64,000 nucleotides of DNA from Aeromonas aquatica. GTDB taxonomy: Bacteria; Pseudomonadota; Gammaproteobacteria; Enterobacterales; Aeromonadaceae. The stretch lies in contig NZ_JRGL01000092.1 in assembly GCF_000764655.1 (NCBI RefSeq), positions 1-64,000 on the forward strand. The letters run 5' to 3'. Under the pieces are notes generated by a model. That model was not told the origin of the DNA, did no database searches, and worked only from the letters and a program-made list of their open reading frames with translations. The position numbers were made by a program, and so were the translations under genes. Shown here piece after piece: positions 20,153 to 29,450 of this stretch. Positions within the stretch are counted from its first letter, which is position 1; each line of letters starts with the position of its first letter.

Positions 20153-20488
20153 TCAGAGAGTCTTGAAGTAACGCTCGACCAGCTGGGCCAGCACGGCATC
20201 GCTGCGCTCCTGCAATGGGGCGAGCGTCAGCCCCATGCGTTGCAATAGCAGGTTGGCCTGCTCCTCGCTCAGCTTGCGCCCCTCGATGAGAAACTCCTGC
20301 TCCGGCAACAGCTTGTCATGGCGCGGGATCAGCACCCAGTTCACCCGCTCCGGCTCCATGGTGGCAAAGATCCGGCTGGCGGCGGCGCAGAAGGTCTCGA
20401 TATGGCGCTTGCCATCCGGCCCGAGGCAGCCGGGTTCGATCCGGATCTGGATGGTGAGTTTCTTCGCACTGCCTGTGGTGTGGACCAT
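20153..20488 (-). CDS. Uncharacterised 111-aa protein
   Basis: Not recognised. The protein is soluble, without signal peptide or TM, and begins MVHTTGSAKKLTIQI. It contains EPGCLGPDGKRHIETFCAA, LIPRHDKLLPEQEFLIEGRKLSEEQANLLL and a helical C-terminus. The frame stays open upstream, but that part runs through the ettA terminator and ettA itself; the ATG at 20488 begins the plausible sequence. Codon use matches the host genes. It lies downstream of ettA in the same direction but beyond its terminator. Confidence 0.65.
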   Translation of the reverse strand: MVHTTGSAKKLTIQIRIEPGCLGPDGKRHIETFCAAASRIFATMEPERVNWVLIPRHDKLLPEQEFLIEGRKLSEEQANLLLQRMGLTLAPLQERSDAVLAQLVERYFKTL

Positions 20489-20535
20489 GATGGATATCGG
20501 TTGGGAAGGACCGGGAGATTGTATGCCAAAAGGCA

Positions 20536-20560
20536 ATAAAAAGGGGAGCCTCTGCTCCCC
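20536..20560 (-). terminator. Terminator of ettA
   Basis: On the minus strand a 7-bp stem (GGGGAGC/GCTCCCC, 4-nt loop) is followed by a T run. It begins 26 bp after the ettA stop. Confidence 0.88.
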
Positions 20561-20585
20561 TTGTCCGTACATGCAGTGACTCGCC

Positions 20586-22253
<1,668 letters not shown>

Positions 22254-22281
22254 TGGCTAATTCTCTTTAATTTACAGGTTG
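22254..22281. other. Probable attL (left prophage end)
   Basis: Only 28 bp separate the integrase stop from the ettA start codon, and everything to the right is phage. One arm of the attachment site must lie here or run into the first ettA codons. The core cannot be defined because attR lies outside the window. No tRNA gene is present. Confidence 0.6.
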
Positions 22282-23589
22282 TTATTGTGTTGCTGTGAAA
22301 TCTTGGGGCTGTATTGGGGCCAAATCTGAAAAGCTGGCCCCAAGCCTGCCCCAAACCCTGTCCGCTTCGTCGCGGTCTTGTTCGGGGATCCATTTGCCAT
22401 AGACTGTTCGCACCATGGTGCTGTCCTCGTGCCCAAGGTAAGACGCAACCCATTCAGGGTTTGCGCCAGCGGTCAGCATCCAGCAAGCAAATGTATGGCG
22501 CATATGGTATTGGGTTCGGCGGCGAATGCCAGCCCTCTTTATCAACCTGTCCCATTTGTCGCCCAAGGTGAAGGCCGTGTAGCAGATGCTGAGCCCGGGT
22601 GTCTTGCTGGTTACATCGGGGCTGAACACGAACGTGACCTTTTCATCTACCTGCCGGCGGTCCCGCAGCGTCTTTTTGATGTAGTGGGATTGGCGCATGG
22701 CTGTCATTGGCCGCATGCGTCTGAGTGCCTCAATTGCCGGTGGGAGGAGCACAATCGTGCGCTCATGACCTGTCTTCGGCACCTTGAAGTTGCGGGCCTG
22801 GGTGATGTTTCGGCGTATCTGCAATTCCCCGCGCTCCAGGTCAACATCCTCCCATGCCAGGGAGCAGAGCTCCCCAGTGCGCATGCCTGTCCAGCAGGCG
22901 AGCTGGACCCACATTGCGTCCATGTCGTGCCTGGCAGACTCCTGCAAGCGACGAAACTCATCTTGATCAAATGGGTCTGGTTTATCCCGGATCACTTCCA
23001 CCTTGGTCAGCACTGAAGAAAGGTCCTGATGGGTGTAGCCGTTCTGCTTGGCGAAGTTGAACAGCCCAGCGGCGACCATCATGTAGTAGTTGACCGATCT
23101 CGGAGCCAAGGGCTTGCTGGTTCTGTTACGCGGCTCGGTCATCAGGTACCGACGCCATTGCTGCAGGTCTTCGGTCCGGAAGGTGCTGACGACCCGGGTG
23201 TGGTCCAGGTCAGATGCCATCATCCCCAGGATTGAGCGATATCGGCCACGGGCGTTATCGCCTATGTCCACATCCTTGATCTTCAGGTAGTGCTCTACCA
23301 GGTCGCCCAGAGAGATGTCCCGGCTGGCGGTCGTGCCGGCGAACCGGTGGGCGTTCTTGCTGTCTGGGAAGTGCTTGGCGTAGTCGAAGACACCGATGGC
23401 GATTTCATGCAGGATGGCCTCCCGCTTGCGGGAGGCGTGCTTGATGTTGGATTTGGTGGCCGGCATGTTGAGCGTTTCCCGGCATCGCTTACCGTGGAAT
23501 CGGAAGTCGATGCGCAGGCTCTTGCCGTGCAGTTCGACACCTGGTGTTACCGCAACGATGTCGATCAGTTCTTGGTTCCGGTCAGCCAA
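22282..23589 (-). CDS. int: Prophage tyrosine recombinase (integrase)
   Basis: A 435-aa phage integrase with an N-terminal arm-binding domain (about 1-80, DUF3596-like: LRIDFRFHGKRCRETL), a core-binding SAM-like domain (about 90-195) and a catalytic domain. Visible active-site residues are R237 (GMRTGEL), K272 (VPKTGHER), R364 in YHMRHTFA, H387 (LGHEDS) and Y397 (VYGKW). It directs site-specific integration at the adjacent ettA 5' region. It is the last gene of the leftward operon and overlaps xis by 25 bp. Confidence 0.95.
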   Translation of the reverse strand: MADRNQELIDIVAVTPGVELHGKSLRIDFRFHGKRCRETLNMPATKSNIKHASRKREAILHEIAIGVFDYAKHFPDSKNAHRFAGTTASRDISLGDLVEHYLKIKDVDIGDNARGRYRSILGMMASDLDHTRVVSTFRTEDLQQWRRYLMTEPRNRTSKPLAPRSVNYYMMVAAGLFNFAKQNGYTHQDLSSVLTKVEVIRDKPDPFDQDEFRRLQESARHDMDAMWVQLACWTGMRTGELCSLAWEDVDLERGELQIRRNITQARNFKVPKTGHERTIVLLPPAIEALRRMRPMTAMRQSHYIKKTLRDRRQVDEKVTFVFSPDVTSKTPGLSICYTAFTLGDKWDRLIKRAGIRRRTQYHMRHTFACWMLTAGANPEWVASYLGHEDSTMVRTVYGKWIPEQDRDEADRVWGRLGASFSDLAPIQPQDFTATQ

Positions 23590-23774
23590 TCCTCATATCT
23601 CCGCCAGTGATAGACATACTTCCCATCCGGGGCCAATTTGTAGTGGACCCCCTCAATAAGCTGGCCCTTCTTCCGCTTCTCGCTGATGGCCTTCTCAGTG
23701 TACCCGAACATCTCCCCCAAAACCCTAGGCAGAACCCAGCTGGGGCGTTCCATCACAACCACTTTCTGATGCAT
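23565..23774 (-). CDS. xis: Excisionase-like protein
   Basis: A 69-aa small basic DNA-binding protein: RPSWVLPRVLGEMFGYTEKA, then KRKKGQLIEGVHYK and the winged part YHWRRYEDWL. It matches the DUF1233/Xis-like group that bends DNA and turns Int toward excision. The start at 23774 is supported by AAAGGAGA about 7 bp upstream; the ATG at 23798 is less likely. Its end overlaps the int start by 25 bp, the typical xis-int coupling. Confidence 0.82.
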   Translation of the reverse strand: MHQKVVVMERPSWVLPRVLGEMFGYTEKAISEKRKKGQLIEGVHYKLAPDGKYVYHWRRYEDWLTGTKN

Positions 23775-23840
23775 ATTCCTGTCTCCTTTACGCCTCACGG
23801 CGAGAAGAGCGGCCCCATGGGACCACTGTCTTTCGTTGGC

Positions 23841-24305
23841 CTAGAATGGCAGATCGTCGTCATAATCGATTGGTGGTTCGTTGCTGGCCGGCGCGGGGGC
23901 CGGATGTGGAATTGGCCTTGGCTGGCTGCTAGCTCCCTGCTGTTTCCCTCCTCCATTCCCTCCCAACATTTGCATCACACCGGTGAAGCTGTCTACGAGC
24001 ACCTCGGTGGTGTAGCGCTCCTGTCCGCTCTGGTCCTGCCATTTGCGAGTCTGCAGTTTTCCCTCCACGTAGACCTGGGAGCCCTTCTTCAGGTGCTTCC
24101 CTGCCACTTCAGCCAGCACTCCCATGAACACCACACGGTGCCACTCAGTGCGCTCCCTATGCTCCCCTGTCTGCTTATCGCGCCAGGTGTCGGAGGTCGC
24201 CAAGGTGATGTTGGTGACAGCGTTTCCGCCGGGCATGTAGCGCACTTCCGGATCCTGGCCCAGGTTGCCGATCAGGATGACCTTGTTGATACCGCGGCTG
24301 GCCAT
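23841..24305 (-). CDS. ssb: Single-stranded DNA-binding protein
   Basis: A 154-aa phage SSB. It begins [24 protein letters not shown], a canonical OB-fold start, followed by [14 protein letters not shown] and [17 protein letters not shown] low-complexity linker of G/Q/P residues leads to the acidic tip DDDLPF, which recruits repair and replication proteins. The open frame extends further upstream, but the OB-fold N-terminus sets the start. Its ATG shares a base with the TGA of the preceding gene. Confidence 0.95.
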   Translation of the reverse strand: MASRGINKVILIGNLGQDPEVRYMPGGNAVTNITLATSDTWRDKQTGEHRERTEWHRVVFMGVLAEVAGKHLKKGSQVYVEGKLQTRKWQDQSGQERYTTEVLVDSFTGVMQMLGGNGGGKQQGASSQPRPIPHPAPAPASNEPPIDYDDDLPF

Positions 24306-24562
24306 CAGCGATGCTCCAAGGCTTGATAGAGCTGTTGGAACTTGGTGTTGACCTGCCTCCATTGGGGGTCCTTTGCCTGCTTGAGGCAGTGGATGCGGCG
24401 AGCCATCGCGAACTTGGCCTTCTCCTGCATGTTGGCGCTGGTGGCGTGGTGCTGCGCTTTCTTGTAGGAGAGGGCGGCATCATGGTGGTTGCCGGCATGC
24501 TCCTGCTGGATGGCCTGCTTGAGATCATCCCGATAATTGCGCTGGTAAAGTTTGATATGCAT
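24305..24562 (-). CDS. Small phage protein, 85 aa
   Basis: Not assigned to a named family. The protein is helical and charged ([20 protein letters not shown]), and has a TPR-like pattern ([20 protein letters not shown]). No signal or TM is visible. The stop overlaps the ssb start by one base, so it is translationally coupled to ssb. A supporting role in recombination or DNA metabolism is possible from position alone. Confidence 0.7.
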   Translation of the reverse strand: MHIKLYQRNYRDDLKQAIQQEHAGNHHDAALSYKKAQHHATSANMQEKAKFAMARRIHCLKQAKDPQWRQVNTKFQQLYQALEHR

Positions 24563-24617
24563 CGTGTCCTCCCGGACAGTCGTGGTTCGTTACACCCAAG
24601 CCAGAATGGCCGGGCAT

Positions 24618-24812
24618 TCAATTCAGGGGTGATTCAATCTCCTGGTACTCCAGTTCGTTGAAGTTCAGATACTGAGCCGGAGCCCTGTCGATGGCGGCCA
24701 GCCGGATCTGTTGGTGGGTCATCGGGTGGTGCGCCTCGATGGTCCCGGTCAGGCGATCCGGTGCTGCCCCCATTTCGGTGGCCGCATTCAGGGTGTAGCT
24801 ATAGCGGTGCAT
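24618..24812 (-). CDS. Small phage protein, 64 aa
   Basis: Not recognised. The sequence MHRYSYTLNAATEMGAAPDR, then HHPMTHQQIRLAAIDRAPAQ and a C-terminal LNFNELEYQEIESPLN suggests a compact alpha/beta protein. The start at 24812 lies inside the end of the preceding 145-aa gene (25-bp overlap). The frame is open further upstream, but that part is antisense-like in composition. It belongs to the leftward early operon. Confidence 0.6.
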   Translation of the reverse strand: MHRYSYTLNAATEMGAAPDRLTGTIEAHHPMTHQQIRLAAIDRAPAQYLNFNELEYQEIESPLN

Positions 24813-25225
24813 TGGCCTGCTCCTTTGGTGGTGTCGATCTGCCAGCGGTAGCCGCCGTGTTTTTCCTGCTGGCCAGCAAGGCAGCGGGTGATGCCGACCC
24901 TGACAAAGCCGCCCTTGGTCTCGGCATCCGTGACACTGTCGAACCGGACGACCTGATCCCCATTGATGCCGACCACCGGGGTCTTGCGCCACTGCGGCGG
25001 TTTGACTGCGTCAACGAAGAGGCGGCGGGTATGGCGCCCACGACCGTTATCCCCAACCATGCAGAAGTGTTCAATCCGGGTGGTGAAGCGGGACTCTCTG
25101 TGGATCTGGCCCATCACGATGCTGGCCTCACTGACAGTGAGGGAGAACTTGGCGGACACCTCTGCACTGATGGTGCCGCCGGTTCGGGCATGAATCCACT
25201 CGGCAATGTCCTGTACGATGCTCAT
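24788..25225 (-). CDS. Phage protein with possible winged-helix N-terminus, 145 aa
   Basis: Not assigned to a family. Residues 1-45 (VQDIAEWIHARTGGTISAEV, then KFSLTVSEASIVMGQIHRES) have the spacing of a winged helix-turn-helix. The C-terminal half is beta-rich (GINGDQVVRFDSVTDAETKG). The ATG overlaps the stop of the upstream 64-aa gene as ATGA. A regulatory or DNA-binding role is an inference from the fold pattern only. Confidence 0.65.
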   Translation of the reverse strand: MSIVQDIAEWIHARTGGTISAEVSAKFSLTVSEASIVMGQIHRESRFTTRIEHFCMVGDNGRGRHTRRLFVDAVKPPQWRKTPVVGINGDQVVRFDSVTDAETKGGFVRVGITRCLAGQQEKHGGYRWQIDTTKGAGQCTAIATP

Positions 25226-25416
25226 ACGCTTCTCGCCTCGATTTGCGCCAGTACCTGCTCGGCTTCCTCCCGCACACCCAGCTCATCGCCGTCGAACGTC
25301 TTGATGTAGGCGTGGATCCCATGCCAACGTGAGCTGAGAGAGGCCTCGCTCACCTTGGCTATGGCGTCCGGCGCCAAGTGGTGTTTTTGTCCTTTGGTAT
25401 CGGTGACCGTGATCAT
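25222..25416 (-). CDS. Small phage protein, 64 aa
   Basis: Not recognised. MITVTDTKGQKHHLAPDAIA leads into a helical region and a C-terminal EEAEQVLAQIEARSV helix. The N-terminal beta-strand pattern resembles short phage proteins found beside methyltransferase genes, but no function is known. It is coupled by an ATGA overlap to the 145-aa gene that follows and lies 12 bp after a 26-aa membrane microprotein gene. Confidence 0.6.
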   Translation of the reverse strand: MITVTDTKGQKHHLAPDAIAKVSEASLSSRWHGIHAYIKTFDGDELGVREEAEQVLAQIEARSV

Positions 25417-25428
25417 GCTGCGGCCTCC

Positions 25429-25509
25429 TTACATCAGCGCCAACGCAATGATCGCGGCCATTGTGTTCAGCACCAGGATGGTGATCCCGGCGGCTTGCTG
25501 CTTGGTCAT
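25429..25509 (-). CDS. 26-aa membrane microprotein
   Basis: The frame reads MTKQQAAGITILVLNTMAAI and ends IALALM, which is one hydrophobic helix after a short polar N-terminus. AGGAGG lies 6-8 bp upstream of the ATG, and the ATG overlaps the stop of the cytosine methyltransferase as ATGA. The strong ribosome site and the tight operon spacing support translation. Function is unknown; a small inner-membrane peptide modulating a host protein is possible. Confidence 0.55.
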   Translation of the reverse strand: MTKQQAAGITILVLNTMAAIIALALM

Positions 25510-27317
25510 GCTGCCCTCCTGGCTTGCAGGTGCTTGTACGGATTGTTGGCTCTGGCAATGGCCGCCATCGGCGGCGGGCTGACGCTGTTGCCAACCATCA
25601 GCACCTGATCGGTGATGGAGAGCGGGGTGCCGTCGTGGCCGCGGTCATGGATGTAGTGGCGTGGCATGCCCTGACAGCCATAGAGCTCCTTCGGTACCAG
25701 CATGCGCAGGCCGATATCCACGATCACCCAGGTGTTGCCGCACCAGGTCACGGTTACCAGCGCCAGCCGGTCTTTGGTGGTGATGGTGTGCATCGGGTCG
25801 GTGACAGCACCCCACTGCCCGCCGCTCGAGTAGTAGCGCATCAGGAAGGCGCTGACCCGCAGGGCCCCGGCCTCTTGCTCCGGTGTCAGGCCAAACTCAC
25901 CCGGGCTCGCTATCACGGTCTGTACCTGGGCGTGATGCTGGCCCGCTGAGACGATGGTGGGCAGCAAGCTATCCGGTGTGCTTGGCGGCAGGTTCTTACG
26001 CAGATGCACCATGAAGGCGGAGACCAGCTGTTGCTGGCTGCCGCTCGAAGTGATGACGCTGCATGGGTCAGTCACGGATCTGGCTGGCACGGTGTTGAAT
26101 CCGCCGTTGGCCTGCACCATCAAGGGAGCCGCCAACATGGACTTGCCACCGCCGCCGGTCATGATGGCCGCAGCAGGTTCATCCACCCCGTGCTCGCCGC
26201 CTTTACCGAAGTGGCGCACCACCAGAGGGGCCAGACTCGGGTTGCAGACGGCAAACGCACCACCCTTGGGCCAGCCGGTGATGGTGCGCAGCGGGGCATC
26301 AATCGGATCGACACCTCGTCCTGACCAGTTGGCCAGCTCAATGATGAAGGGCTTGGGATTGGTCAGCACCTCGCGGATCACCCCGATCGCCACGCGCTCC
26401 AGGGTGGCATCGGCAAGCGGGCGTTTGACGTTGAGCCCCTGCGCCCGGGCTTCTTCCTTGGTGAGGAAAATGCTGGGGGTGGGGATCGACCAGTCGATGT
26501 GATCCGCCGTCACTCGGTACGGCTTGAGGTGGCTGCCTGGTGCCGGGGCCTTGCAATGAGTCGGGGCGGGCCAGCAAACGGGCTCCCCGTCCCGGCGGGC
26601 AACGAGGTAGAGGCGCTGGCGGCTGGTGGCCGCACCGTAATCGGCTGCATTCTTGACGGTATGGTCCAGCTCATAGCCCATGCGCTCGATGCTGGCCAGA
26701 AAGCGGCGCCAAGTCTGGCCCGCCCGCTTGGGATCCGGTACCAGATACTGCTGCTGGCGTGGCACCCGCTCCCCGGGTTCGGCGATATGCTGTTCGATCT
26801 TGGTCTTCTTGCCGTGCTGAACCTCGACCAGCTTGATCACCCGGCCGGTGGCCTTGTCCCGCTTGGCGACGAGGGGCCCCCAGGTGCGCATCTGCTTGAC
26901 GTTTTCCATTGAGAGCACGGCAGGTTTGCCCAGGGCCAGCCACTTGGTGATCACCCAAGCCAGGCTGCGGATCTCCTGCTTGCGTGGCTGGCCGCCGGCT
27001 GCCTGGGAGTGGTGGGTGCAATCAGGGCTGGCATGCAGCCAACCGACCGAGCGCCCCGCCAGCACCGTAACCGGATCCACGGCCCAGATATCTTCCTGCA
27101 GGTGCAGGGCTTCCGGGTGGTTCGCCTGGTGCATGGAGAGCGCCTTGGGGTTGTGGTTGATGGCGATGTGCACCGGGCGCCCCAGCCCACGCTCTATCCC
27201 CGTGCTGGCGCCACCGCCGCCGGCGAACAGGTCCACGTTGATGGCCGACTTCAAATTGAGCGGGGCCCCGGTCACCTTGGCCCTGACGGCGCGGGAGCGG
27301 CGAAGTGATTTGCTCAT
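25506..27317 (-). CDS. DNA (cytosine-5) methyltransferase
   Basis: A 603-aa C5-MTase. Motif I DLFAGGGGAS is at residues 29-38. The catalytic loop at 97-105 reads SPDCTHHSQ, with Cys100 in an S-P-D-C context instead of the usual P-P-C. ENV (138-140), SRQRLYLVA and the C-terminal VGNSVSPPPM complete the fold. The middle contains four degenerate segments of the type D-x-P-x-x-T-I-T. It probably protects phage DNA from host restriction. It overlaps the adenine methyltransferase gene by 4 bp. Confidence 0.93.
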   Translation of the reverse strand: MSKSLRRSRAVRAKVTGAPLNLKSAINVDLFAGGGGASTGIERGLGRPVHIAINHNPKALSMHQANHPEALHLQEDIWAVDPVTVLAGRSVGWLHASPDCTHHSQAAGGQPRKQEIRSLAWVITKWLALGKPAVLSMENVKQMRTWGPLVAKRDKATGRVIKLVEVQHGKKTKIEQHIAEPGERVPRQQQYLVPDPKRAGQTWRRFLASIERMGYELDHTVKNAADYGAATSRQRLYLVARRDGEPVCWPAPTHCKAPAPGSHLKPYRVTADHIDWSIPTPSIFLTKEEARAQGLNVKRPLADATLERVAIGVIREVLTNPKPFIIELANWSGRGVDPIDAPLRTITGWPKGGAFAVCNPSLAPLVVRHFGKGGEHGVDEPAAAIMTGGGGKSMLAAPLMVQANGGFNTVPARSVTDPCSVITSSGSQQQLVSAFMVHLRKNLPPSTPDSLLPTIVSAGQHHAQVQTVIASPGEFGLTPEQEAGALRVSAFLMRYYSSGGQWGAVTDPMHTITTKDRLALVTVTWCGNTWVIVDIGLRMLVPKELYGCQGMPRHYIHDRGHDGTPLSITDQVLMVGNSVSPPPMAAIARANNPYKHLQARRAA

Positions 27318-29209
27318 GCCATCACCTCATTCACTCGGGTAATGGCGTTGATCATCACGCTCTTTTGCGTGACGGGGCTGAGGGTCGGCTCGTTATGCAG
27401 GGCGTTCAGCAAGGCGATGACGGCCTCCTGGCGGTGCAGGTCGAGCATGGTGAAGGCCTCTGTGAAGTTGTATCCCTCAACCTGCTTCAGAGTGGAGACA
27501 GTCTTGCGCAGCAGCACCTTGGCTTCCTCGTCTAGAGTGGTGTATTCGTCCATGAGCTGCTCGTCGCTGACCGAGATGGCGATCGCAACCTCCCGGGCGG
27601 TGTAGTGCTCCTTGGCGCCGTAGAGCACGGTCAGCACGGCGACAAAGCACGACCACTCGGCGCCGCCCAGATTGAGCTCGTCGTTCTGGTAGTCGAAGGC
27701 CCAGTCTTCCAGCGGCTTGCTGTTGGGGGCCTCGTCTTGCTGGAGGGTATCCGGTTCTGGATCAGACCCAGCCAACAGCTCGAGCTGCAGTTCGCTCTGC
27801 ACTGGTTCGGCACTGGCCGGTGCGACACTCTGCGCCAGCAGTTCGGCTGCCTTGGTAGTGGCCAGCGCCAGCAGGTCGCCGGGGGCAGTAAGGTTGTCGA
27901 TGATCCAGGCGGCCAGCTCGGCGGTCTTGGCCGGGGTCAGGATGTCGGCATCGTCGATCTGGTATATGACCCCCTTTACCGCAGGGTGGCGCTGCCAATG
28001 GGGTAGGGTGGGGGTGCGGCCATCCATGACAAAGCCGTGGTGGATCTGGCGACCCACCTGCAGATTGTCGGCGGCCAGCACTAGTCGATAGCAGATCTCG
28101 GACGGCGGCTCGCCTTCGGTAAACCAGTTGGTGAGGTAGTCGCGCACGGTCTGCTGGTCTGCATCGCTGAGCATCGCGACCTCATCGACATATCTTGCCA
28201 GATAGAAACCCGGCTCGGCGTATTCAGGGTGATGGCAGTTATGTATGGAGCTGGCAGGCTGCTGTGTGTGGAGCTCGGTGCTATGTGTGGAGCTCGCTGC
28301 AGCCTGGGCATGCTCTGACTCGATGACTGTCAGCCTGTCCAACTTCCAGCCACACTCGGCGGCGGCGCTGATGGCCTCGGCACAGGATCCACAACCGCCG
28401 ATCCCGCCAATCTCTTCACCGCCGACCAGATGGCTCACAGACCATTGCCCTGACTGGGTTTTGGCTACGATGATCTCCCGATATGGTTCGGCGCTTGGCA
28501 ACAGCTCCTGCGCAACCATATCCCCGGCGTCAATGACCCGCTTGGCCGCCAGGGTTAGCTCCACCGCCTGGCGGTGGATCATGTTGAGAATGATCTGGCC
28601 GGTGGTGATAAGGTCGTCACGGCGCAGTCGTGCCTCGGGGCGGCGTTCCCCCTGCCAGCTTGCATCGAAGATCACCACGGCAGAGGCAAAGCCGGAAGCG
28701 CTGGGTTTGTCTTTCTTCGAGTCGCGAGGCACGTACCAGCTCGGCACCTCAAAGCCAATGCGTCCGCTGATGAACTGGATGAAGTCGGCATCTTCCGGCC
28801 ACCAGGTTTCGCTGGTGGCGGCCTTGATGAGCAGCATGATCTTGGCGCCAAGCGCCCGCTGCTCGCGGCAATAGTTGAGAATGGCCTCCATACCGGTGAT
28901 GGGGTTGCCGTCTCCATCCACGCAGGGGCGGGAGTAGGGCGGGTTGGCGTAGGCTGCGCCACCCAGGCGGCGCAGGTCTGCGGCCAGCTCCTGGGTGAGG
29001 GCATTGTCTTCGGCGTCGTAGTAGTTCGGCACGAGGGCGTTGCAGTCGTCGGCGAACATGTCGAGCACCACCGGCCCCAAGGTGGGTGCGAACTGGTGGA
29101 ACAGACCCCAGGCCAGTGCCTTGGGGGTCTGCCATTGGTCGCCTATCTGCTTTAGCTCGTGGTCAGGCTGGATCTGTAGCTCGGCCAGCGCTTGGGCGTA
29201 GTGGTTCAT
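27314..29209 (-). CDS. Phage N6-adenine methyltransferase with long C-terminal extension
   Basis: A 631-aa protein. The first about 200 residues are a phage Dam-type domain: QWQTPKALAWGLFHQF, LDMFADDCNALV and the catalytic NPPY at 89-92, then ISGRIGFEVP. Phage Dam proteins are usually 160-250 aa. The remaining about 400 residues have no recognised domain and may add target recognition or another activity. The start at 29209 is favoured over 29269 because the sequence before it is not family-like. An ATGA overlap couples it to the cytosine methyltransferase. Confidence 0.85.
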   Translation of the reverse strand: MNHYAQALAELQIQPDHELKQIGDQWQTPKALAWGLFHQFAPTLGPVVLDMFADDCNALVPNYYDAEDNALTQELAADLRRLGGAAYANPPYSRPCVDGDGNPITGMEAILNYCREQRALGAKIMLLIKAATSETWWPEDADFIQFISGRIGFEVPSWYVPRDSKKDKPSASGFASAVVIFDASWQGERRPEARLRRDDLITTGQIILNMIHRQAVELTLAAKRVIDAGDMVAQELLPSAEPYREIIVAKTQSGQWSVSHLVGGEEIGGIGGCGSCAEAISAAAECGWKLDRLTVIESEHAQAAASSTHSTELHTQQPASSIHNCHHPEYAEPGFYLARYVDEVAMLSDADQQTVRDYLTNWFTEGEPPSEICYRLVLAADNLQVGRQIHHGFVMDGRTPTLPHWQRHPAVKGVIYQIDDADILTPAKTAELAAWIIDNLTAPGDLLALATTKAAELLAQSVAPASAEPVQSELQLELLAGSDPEPDTLQQDEAPNSKPLEDWAFDYQNDELNLGGAEWSCFVAVLTVLYGAKEHYTAREVAIAISVSDEQLMDEYTTLDEEAKVLLRKTVSTLKQVEGYNFTEAFTMLDLHRQEAVIALLNALHNEPTLSPVTQKSVMINAITRVNEVMA

Positions 29210-29246
29210 CGTTGCCTCTTCGTTGAGATATGACCCGCTCCCCGGA

Positions 29247-29450
29247 TCAGGGCTTGGCCTTCTTTGCAACCCTGGCTACTGAACGGGCCGCCTTGAGGCA
29301 CTCATCGAACACCTTCCCCTTGGCGAAGCTGGGGGTCCGGTCGAAATAGAAGGTGGCTTCTTTCACCCCCAGCGAGACCGCATGAGGGGGGAATTCCTCC
29401 ATCTCCAGCGTTGCCTTGATGTGCTTGGCAATGAACTCGCGTGGGTGCAT
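29247..29450 (-). CDS. Small phage protein, first gene of the leftward operon, 67 aa
   Basis: Not assigned. MHPREFIAKHIKATLEMEEF, a central strand region and a lysine-rich end (VARVAKKAKP) are visible. The start at 29450 is preferred over 29483 because GGAGG lies 6 bp upstream. This is the first convincing gene after the leftward promoter, separated from it by about 830 nt of folded leader. Confidence 0.65.
   Translation of the reverse strand: MHPREFIAKHIKATLEMEEFPPHAVSLGVKEATFYFDRTPSFAKGKVFDECLKAARSVARVAKKAKP

Noticed and set aside
22254-22400. A tRNA or tmRNA as the integration target
   Set aside because: No cloverleaf or T-loop pattern is present near the prophage end; the target is the ettA upstream region.
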